Source: an uncultured Campylobacter sp. (lineage in GTDB: Bacteria; Campylobacterota; Campylobacteria; Campylobacterales; Campylobacteraceae). Taken from it: a DNA stretch of 64,000 nt. The notes below the pieces were generated by a model. It made no database searches. It saw only the letters and a list, made by a program, of their open reading frames with translations, and was not told the origin of the DNA. The position numbers and the translations under genes are program-made. Positions 59,263 to 64,000 of this stretch are shown piece by piece. The DNA lies in assembly GCF_938039245.1 (NCBI RefSeq), contig NZ_CALHVN010000002.1, positions 1 through 64,000 of the forward strand, read 5' to 3'. Position 1 is the first letter of the stretch. Every line of letters starts with the position of its first letter.

Positions 59263-59710
59263 AATGGCCGTTATATTTTCGTTGTTTTTATCGCTGGCTT
59301 TCGGCGCGGTAAATTTCGAGGAAGAGCATCTTTTTGAGCTTAAAAAAGACGAGTGGGCGCGGGTTTTCGTAACCAAAAAGGGCACAAACGAGCGCGAGAG
59401 TTTTGATTTTCGTTGGACGCTTTTTGATAATACGAACATTATCGTGCATTCGCGCTACCGAAACTATCCTCGCCAGCTTGTTATGTCGCTAAGACGCGGT
59501 CTTGAGACCTATAAACAGACTTTGATACCAGATCTCAAATACCCGCCTAGCGACCGCGTCGCGCTTTATCTGGTTTTTGAGGATTTTAAGCAAGGCGTGG
59601 CGAAATTTCGCGTGCTGATAAACGACGACGAACAGCGCGTAGACGTGGAGTTTTTGGACCCGCCAAGAAAGCAGAGCGGCGCTCAAAATAGCGCGCAAAA
59701 CGCCAGATAA
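59255..59710 (+). CDS. Exported protein of unknown function (Cj0540-like)
   Basis: 151 residues, signal peptide MAVIFSLFLSLAFG. The mature part is beta-rich (WARVFVTKKGTNERESFDFR, IVHSRYRNYPRQLVMSLRRG, VALYLVFEDFKQGVAKFRVL), ending in a Gln/Asn-rich tail. No family known to me beyond homologues at the same place in Campylobacter. Overlaps DUF2018 and precedes ispB by 22 bases. Confidence 0.65.
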   Translation: MSKMAVIFSLFLSLAFGAVNFEEEHLFELKKDEWARVFVTKKGTNERESFDFRWTLFDNTNIIVHSRYRNYPRQLVMSLRRGLETYKQTLIPDLKYPPSDRVALYLVFEDFKQGVAKFRVLINDDEQRVDVEFLDPPRKQSGAQNSAQNAR

Positions 59711-59732
59711 AAGCAAATTTAAGTGAGCATAA

Positions 59733-60626
59733 ATGGAAAAAATCGATCTGATAATGAAAAATTTTATCGCAGAGCTTGGTTATGAGCCCGCAAATGCGAT
59801 GTTTGCTCGGATAAATTCGGGCAAAAAGCTACGCTCTAAGCTGCTTTTAAAAATAGCGGGAGAAAGCGAGCAAAGTCTTAAAATTTGCGCGATTACCGAG
59901 CTTATTCACCTAGCTAGTTTGCTTCACGACGACGTGATAGATGACGCGGACACTAGGCGCGGAAGCCCGAGTATAAACGCGAGCTTTGGCGCTAAAAACG
60001 CCGTGATGTTGGGCGATATCCTCTACTCGAAGGGCTTTTACGAGCTGTCGAAATTCCCGCACGAGATCGCTGGCGAGATATCGGGCGCGGTTAGCAAGCT
60101 AAGCGTAGGCGAGATGATGGACGTGGATCTCTCGGTTAAATTTAACGACGATAAGTCTGCATACGAAACGATGATCTACTATAAAACCGCCGTTTTGATC
60201 GAGGCTGCGGCTGCGGTCGGAGCGATGCTAGCGGGGCTTGACGCATCGAATTTTAAAATTTACGGTAAAAATTTAGGCCTAGCATTTCAGATAATCGACG
60301 ATATCCTAGACGTTACGCAAGATGCCGCGACGCTTGGAAAGCCCAATTTTAGCGACTTTAAAGAGGGCAAAACGACGCTGCCTTACATTTATCTTTACGA
60401 AAGCTTAAACGAATCGGACAAAGAGGAGCTAAAAAGCCTGTTTAAAAAAGATCTGAGCGAGGCCGAGCAAGGCTGGGTGAGGGCGAAGATGAACGAAACT
60501 GGCGCGATAAAAAAAAGCATAGAAGCGGCTAAAAATTTAGGCGAGCAGGCGATAAAATCGGTAGAAAAATTTAACGTAGACGGCCTAGAAAGTATCGTAA
60601 AATCAATGATAGACAGGGAATTTTAA
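59733..60626 (+). CDS. ispB: Polyprenyl diphosphate synthase
   Basis: 297 residues. Trans-prenyltransferase with the two Asp-rich motifs LLHDDVIDDADTRRG (first, about residue 70) and FQIIDDILDVT (second). Adds isopentenyl units to make the side chain of menaquinone. Normal length. It shares its last base with the first base of hemA. Confidence 0.93.
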   Translation: MEKIDLIMKNFIAELGYEPANAMFARINSGKKLRSKLLLKIAGESEQSLKICAITELIHLASLLHDDVIDDADTRRGSPSINASFGAKNAVMLGDILYSKGFYELSKFPHEIAGEISGAVSKLSVGEMMDVDLSVKFNDDKSAYETMIYYKTAVLIEAAAAVGAMLAGLDASNFKIYGKNLGLAFQIIDDILDVTQDAATLGKPNFSDFKEGKTTLPYIYLYESLNESDKEELKSLFKKDLSEAEQGWVRAKMNETGAIKKSIEAAKNLGEQAIKSVEKFNVDGLESIVKSMIDREF

Positions 60627-61918
60627 TGCATTACGCAAGCGTGAGCTTTACGCATAAAAACACCGATATCTCCGTGCGCGAAAAGCTCTCTTTTTCTAAC
60701 ATTGAGCGCAAAAACGAAATTTTACGCCTCATTAGCTCCAGCCAAAACATCAACGAGTGCATGGTGCTAAGCACCTGCAACCGCGTCGAGATCATCGCTA
60801 GCGTAAAGACCGTCGAAGGCGCTAGCAAGCATATCATCGCTTGTATGTCGCTCATCTGCGGCATCCCTTTTGAGGAGTTGCAAAGCAGAGCCGACGTCTA
60901 CGAGGATAATGGCGCCGTGCATCATCTCTTTGCCGTGGCTAGCTCGCTAGATAGCCTTGTTATCGGCGAAACGCAGATCGCGGGGCAGCTAAAAGAGGCG
61001 TATAAATTCGCACGCGCTAACGGCAAATGCGGCGCAAAGCTCGGACGGGCGATGGAGTTTGCCTTTAAGTGCGCGGCGGAGGTGCGAAACAAAACCGAAA
61101 TCTCCAAAAATCCGATCTCCGTTTCAAGCGTCGCGGTGGCGAAGGCAAAGGAAATTTTCGGCACGCTAAACGGTATGGTCGCCGTGATAGTGGGTGCGGG
61201 CGAGATGGCGGAGCTAGCCGCAAAACACCTAATCGCAAGCGGCGCGCGAACGATAATCATCAGCCGAAATAAAGAGCGCGCTAAAAATTTAGCCCTGACG
61301 CTGGGGGATAATAACGAGTACGACTCGCTTTCAAACGTAGCGCAGTACATAAATAAATATCAAATAATATTTTCCGCGACTGCCGCGCCGCATCCGGTTT
61401 TGATCGACGCGATGGTTGAGCCAAAGGAGTTTAAACGCTATTTTTTTGATATAGCCGTGCCGCGCGATATCGCAATCACGCAGAGCGAAAATATCAAAAT
61501 TTACGCCGTGGACGACCTGCAAGAGATCGTAAATAAAAACCTCGCCCTACGCGAAGAGCAAGCCCAGATCGCATACGGCATCGTCGGGCGAAATACGGCG
61601 GCGTTTTTTAAAATGCTGCGCGAGCTAGCCGTCACGCCGCTAATCAAAGGCATCAGAGAGCAGGCCAAAGAGTGCGCCCAGAGGGAGCTAGCAAAAGCCC
61701 TAAAAAAGGGCTATCTAAAACATAGCGACAAAGAGGAGGCGTATCGCCTTATACATCAGGTTTTTAAGGCGTTTTTACACGCGCCGACGATAAATTTAAA
61801 AAACCTAGCTGGAGCCGCGGGAAGCGAAGCGCAGCTAAGGGCGATCGGGGAAATCTTTAACGTCGCGGAGCAAACGCCGCAAGAAGAAAATAACGAATTT
61901 GAATGGGAGAACGAATGA
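60626..61918 (+). CDS. hemA: Glutamyl-tRNA reductase
   Basis: 430 residues. First step of tetrapyrrole synthesis from glutamyl-tRNA. Seen: YASVSFTHKNTDISVREKLS at the start, catalytic Cys in MVLSTCNRVEI, SSLDSLVIGETQIAGQLKEA, and the NADPH-binding AVIVGAGEMAELAAKHL. The C-terminal dimerisation helices follow. Coupled with ispB before and proS after (ATGA overlap). Confidence 0.96.
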   Translation: MHYASVSFTHKNTDISVREKLSFSNIERKNEILRLISSSQNINECMVLSTCNRVEIIASVKTVEGASKHIIACMSLICGIPFEELQSRADVYEDNGAVHHLFAVASSLDSLVIGETQIAGQLKEAYKFARANGKCGAKLGRAMEFAFKCAAEVRNKTEISKNPISVSSVAVAKAKEIFGTLNGMVAVIVGAGEMAELAAKHLIASGARTIIISRNKERAKNLALTLGDNNEYDSLSNVAQYINKYQIIFSATAAPHPVLIDAMVEPKEFKRYFFDIAVPRDIAITQSENIKIYAVDDLQEIVNKNLALREEQAQIAYGIVGRNTAAFFKMLRELAVTPLIKGIREQAKECAQRELAKALKKGYLKHSDKEEAYRLIHQVFKAFLHAPTINLKNLAGAAGSEAQLRAIGEIFNVAEQTPQEENNEFEWENE

Positions 61919-63627
61919 AATTTAGCAAACTTTACGCGCCGACGGCAAAAGAAGCGCCCAAAGACGCAACTCTGGCGAGTCATAAATTTTTGCTCCGAGC
62001 GGGCTACGCCGAGCAGGTGGGTAGCGGACTTTACAACTTTTTGCCGCTTGGCAAACGAGTGCTTGAAAATATAAAAAATATCGTCAAAGAGGAGCTTGAC
62101 GAAGCGGGCGCGCAGGAGATCTCGATGAGCTTCGTCACGTCTGCGGATCTTTGGCGCGAGAGCGGACGCTTTGACGTCTATGGCAAGGAGCTTTTGCGCT
62201 TTAAGGACCGCAAAGAAAACGACTTTGTTTTAAGTCCGACAAACGAAGAGAGCGTGGTCGCGCTCGTGCGAGGCAAAGTAACGTCCTATAAGCAACTGCC
62301 GCTAAATTTATATCAGATAAATACTAAATTTAGAGACGAAGCAAGGCCGAGATTCGGGCTACTTAGAGGGCGCGAGTTTTTGATGAAGGACGGATATAGC
62401 TTCCACGCAAACGCCGAGGATCTGGACCGCGAATTTGACCTGATGGAAAAAACTTATAGCAAAATTTTCACTCGCCTCGGGTTAAATTTCCGCGCGGTTA
62501 GAGCCGATAGCGGCGCAATAGGTGGCAGCGAAAGCAAAGAGTTTATGGTGCTAGCTAGTAGCGGCGAGGACGATATCATCGTCTGCGAAAACTGCGACTA
62601 CGCCGCAAACGTAGAGGCTGCAACCCGCGCAAAACGAACGACGCAAGCCGAAAGGCCCGAGGCCGATGCGGCTAAATTTTTTACGCCAAACGCCAAAACC
62701 ATCAAAGACGTGGCGGAGTTTTTTAGAGTCGATGAGTTTTACTGCATAAAAGCTGTGATAAAAAAGGCGATTTTTATCGACGCCAAAGGCGAAAAGAGCG
62801 AGAAAATCGTAGTATTTTTCGTGCGCGGCGAGGACGAACTACAAGAGGTCAAAGCTCAGAACGCGTGCGCGGCGGTTGAGCTAGCGGACGCAACCGAGGC
62901 CGAGATTACGGCGGCCGGGCTTGTGGGCGGATTTTGCGGGCCGATCGGGCTAAAGGGCGTGGAGTTTTATATCGATAATGAGCTTCAGGGTGAATCGCAG
63001 ATGATCTGCGGCGCAAACGAGCGAGATTATCACTTCGTCGGCGTTAGCGTTAGCAGCTTTAACTCTGAGCGCTTCAAAGACTTAACCGCCGTAAAAGCGG
63101 GCGATAAATGCCCTTGCTGCGGCGGAAATTTAAGCGTTAGCAAAGGTATCGAGGTCGGACATATATTTAAGCTAGGCACCAAGTACTCAGAGCCGATGGG
63201 TGCGACTTTTTTGGATGAAAACGGCAAGGCAAAACCGTTTATCATGGGATGTTACGGCATCGGCGTTAGCCGCCTGGTAGCCGTCGCCGTCGAGGCTAGC
63301 CACGACGAAAAAGGCATAATCTGGAACGAAACCCTGACTCCGTTTAAATTTGAAATCATCGTCTCAAATTTAAAGGACGAAGAGGGCGTTAAATTTGCGC
63401 AGGGGCTTTACGAGGACTTACGCGAGGCGGGCGTTTCGGTGCTGCTTGACGATAGAAACGAGCGCTTTGGCGTAAAGATGAGCGAATTTGAGCTGATGGG
63501 ATTTCCTTATGCCGTGATCGTGGGCAAGGGGCTAGCAGAGGGCACGGTAGAGCTTGTTACGCGCTGCGGTCTGGTTAAAGAAACCGTCAAATCGGGCGAA
63601 ATTTTAGCGCGTCTAAAGAGCCTATGA
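61915..63627 (+). CDS. proS: Prolyl-tRNA synthetase
   Basis: 570 residues from ATG 61915 (an ATG at 61903 would add four residues). Class II synthetase, bacterial type with the inserted editing domain: KFSKLYAPTAKEAPKDATLA, VGSGLYNFLPLGKRV, motif 2 FRDEARPRFGLLRGREFLMK, the editing insertion (about 225-385), and motif 3 GCYGIGVSRLVA. The usual anticodon-binding domain closes the protein. Ends in an ATGA overlap with fxsA. Confidence 0.97.
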   Translation: MKFSKLYAPTAKEAPKDATLASHKFLLRAGYAEQVGSGLYNFLPLGKRVLENIKNIVKEELDEAGAQEISMSFVTSADLWRESGRFDVYGKELLRFKDRKENDFVLSPTNEESVVALVRGKVTSYKQLPLNLYQINTKFRDEARPRFGLLRGREFLMKDGYSFHANAEDLDREFDLMEKTYSKIFTRLGLNFRAVRADSGAIGGSESKEFMVLASSGEDDIIVCENCDYAANVEAATRAKRTTQAERPEADAAKFFTPNAKTIKDVAEFFRVDEFYCIKAVIKKAIFIDAKGEKSEKIVVFFVRGEDELQEVKAQNACAAVELADATEAEITAAGLVGGFCGPIGLKGVEFYIDNELQGESQMICGANERDYHFVGVSVSSFNSERFKDLTAVKAGDKCPCCGGNLSVSKGIEVGHIFKLGTKYSEPMGATFLDENGKAKPFIMGCYGIGVSRLVAVAVEASHDEKGIIWNETLTPFKFEIIVSNLKDEEGVKFAQGLYEDLREAGVSVLLDDRNERFGVKMSEFELMGFPYAVIVGKGLAEGTVELVTRCGLVKETVKSGEILARLKSL

Positions 63628-64000
63628 TAAAGCATTTTTTTACGCCCTACGTCGTTTTGGAGATCGTGGCGGCGTATTTTTTTATCCACGCGTACGGATT
63701 TTTAAATTTGGTCCTAGAGGTCATCGCATCGGCTATTTTGGGGCTATTTTTTATGTTTCGCGTCGGATTTTTTCAGCTAACTAGCAACATCGCGTTTTTT
63801 AAGCCCGCAGACGTCTTTAGTAGCGTAGGTATGGCGATCGGGGGCTTTTTTATGTTTATCCCGGGGCTTATCACCGACGTTTTGGGCGCGGCAATCATAG
63901 CGGTCGCGTTTTTTGCAAATTTAAAAAATGGCGGCGAGCGGGCGAGAGCGGGCGAATTTTACCGCGAAAAATTTGAAAGCAGACAGAGCAAACCGCGCGA
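63624..64000 (+). CDS. fxsA: FxsA family membrane protein, 5' part
   Basis: 125 codons before the window edge. Three hydrophobic helices: YVVLEIVAAYFFIHAYGFLN, VLEVIASAILGLFFMFRVGF and a GGFFMFIPGLITDVLGAAII stretch, the FxsA signature (PGLITD.LG). FxsA proteins are small inner-membrane proteins; the E. coli member relieves phage T7 exclusion. ATGA overlap with proS. The C-terminus is charged and incomplete. Confidence 0.8.
   Translation, partial: MIKHFFTPYVVLEIVAAYFFIHAYGFLNLVLEVIASAILGLFFMFRVGFFQLTSNIAFFKPADVFSSVGMAIGGFFMFIPGLITDVLGAAIIAVAFFANLKNGGERARAGEFYREKFESRQSKPR

Noticed and set aside
1..64000. CRISPR array, transposase, tRNA, rRNA
   Set aside because: No regularly spaced repeats, no transposase motif and no cloverleaf seen on either strand; the repeats found are dispersed, not spaced arrays.

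Overview
The window reads as a chromosomal segment of a Campylobacter, most likely of the C. rectus/showae/concisus/curvus side of the genus. The basis is gene order (rpmH-rnpA-yidD-yidC-jag-mnmE; ppiD-ftsA-ftsZ; cprS-cprR next to htrA-cbpA-hspR-kefB; DUF2018-ispB-hemA-proS), the protein sequences, a middling GC content for the phylum, and a heavy recurrence of the word AAATTT in and between genes. The species call is an inference. I found no rRNA, tRNA, CRISPR array or transposase.

Layout. 1-3418: tandem array of unrecognised paralogues (one cut by the window edge, three complete) joined by near-identical junctions. 3428-6155: YbgC thioesterase, a periplasmic binding-protein-like gene, a UDG-like protein and a GNAT enzyme. 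6292-11104: ribosome/membrane-insertion operon rpmH to mnmE. 11390-16629: a Cys-rich exported protein, purL, and two paralogous unknowns, the second frameshifted. 16860-18678: a Clp-fold serine protease paired with a TerB-DnaJ protein, then a 600-bp inverted repeat. 19301-20839: purH. 21011-23418: a small island of foreign-looking, partly decayed immunity-type genes with no toxin. 23610-25449: a MIP18 / heme-oxidase-like / DUF2249 cluster. 25622-26771: three TM2 genes behind a promoter carrying a G8 run. 27713-33765: division genes ftsZ, ftsA, ppiD, rsmH, ftsL. 34406-40929: D-amino-acid aminotransferase, DUF523, a large lipoprotein with two peptidoglycan-hydrolase domains, and a PIF1-like helicase. 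41357-45980: lolA, secA, lolC/E. 46473-55802: envelope-stress block cprS/cprR, a large unknown protein, htrA, cbpA, hspR and a cation/proton antiporter. 55845-56471: a low-GC gene pair with a G14 run inside the second gene. 56634-64000: metY-type gene, HAD phosphatase, DUF2018, ispB, hemA, proS and the start of fxsA.

How the parts fit. Much of the window serves the envelope: protein insertion and export (YidC, YidD, SecA), lipoprotein traffic (LolA, LolC/E), quality control (HtrA, PpiD), its sensor pair (CprRS), division (FtsZ/A/L) and peptidoglycan trimming. Purine synthesis (PurL, PurH), tetrapyrrole and isoprenoid synthesis (HemA, IspB) and translation factors make up most of the rest.

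The parts most worth a second look are the tandem paralogue array at the left edge, a dispersed intergenic repeat family built on an element of about 118 bp that ends in GAGACAAGCC, the orphan immunity island, the intragenic G14 tract, the G8 promoter tract, and an rnpA reading frame without a standard start codon.
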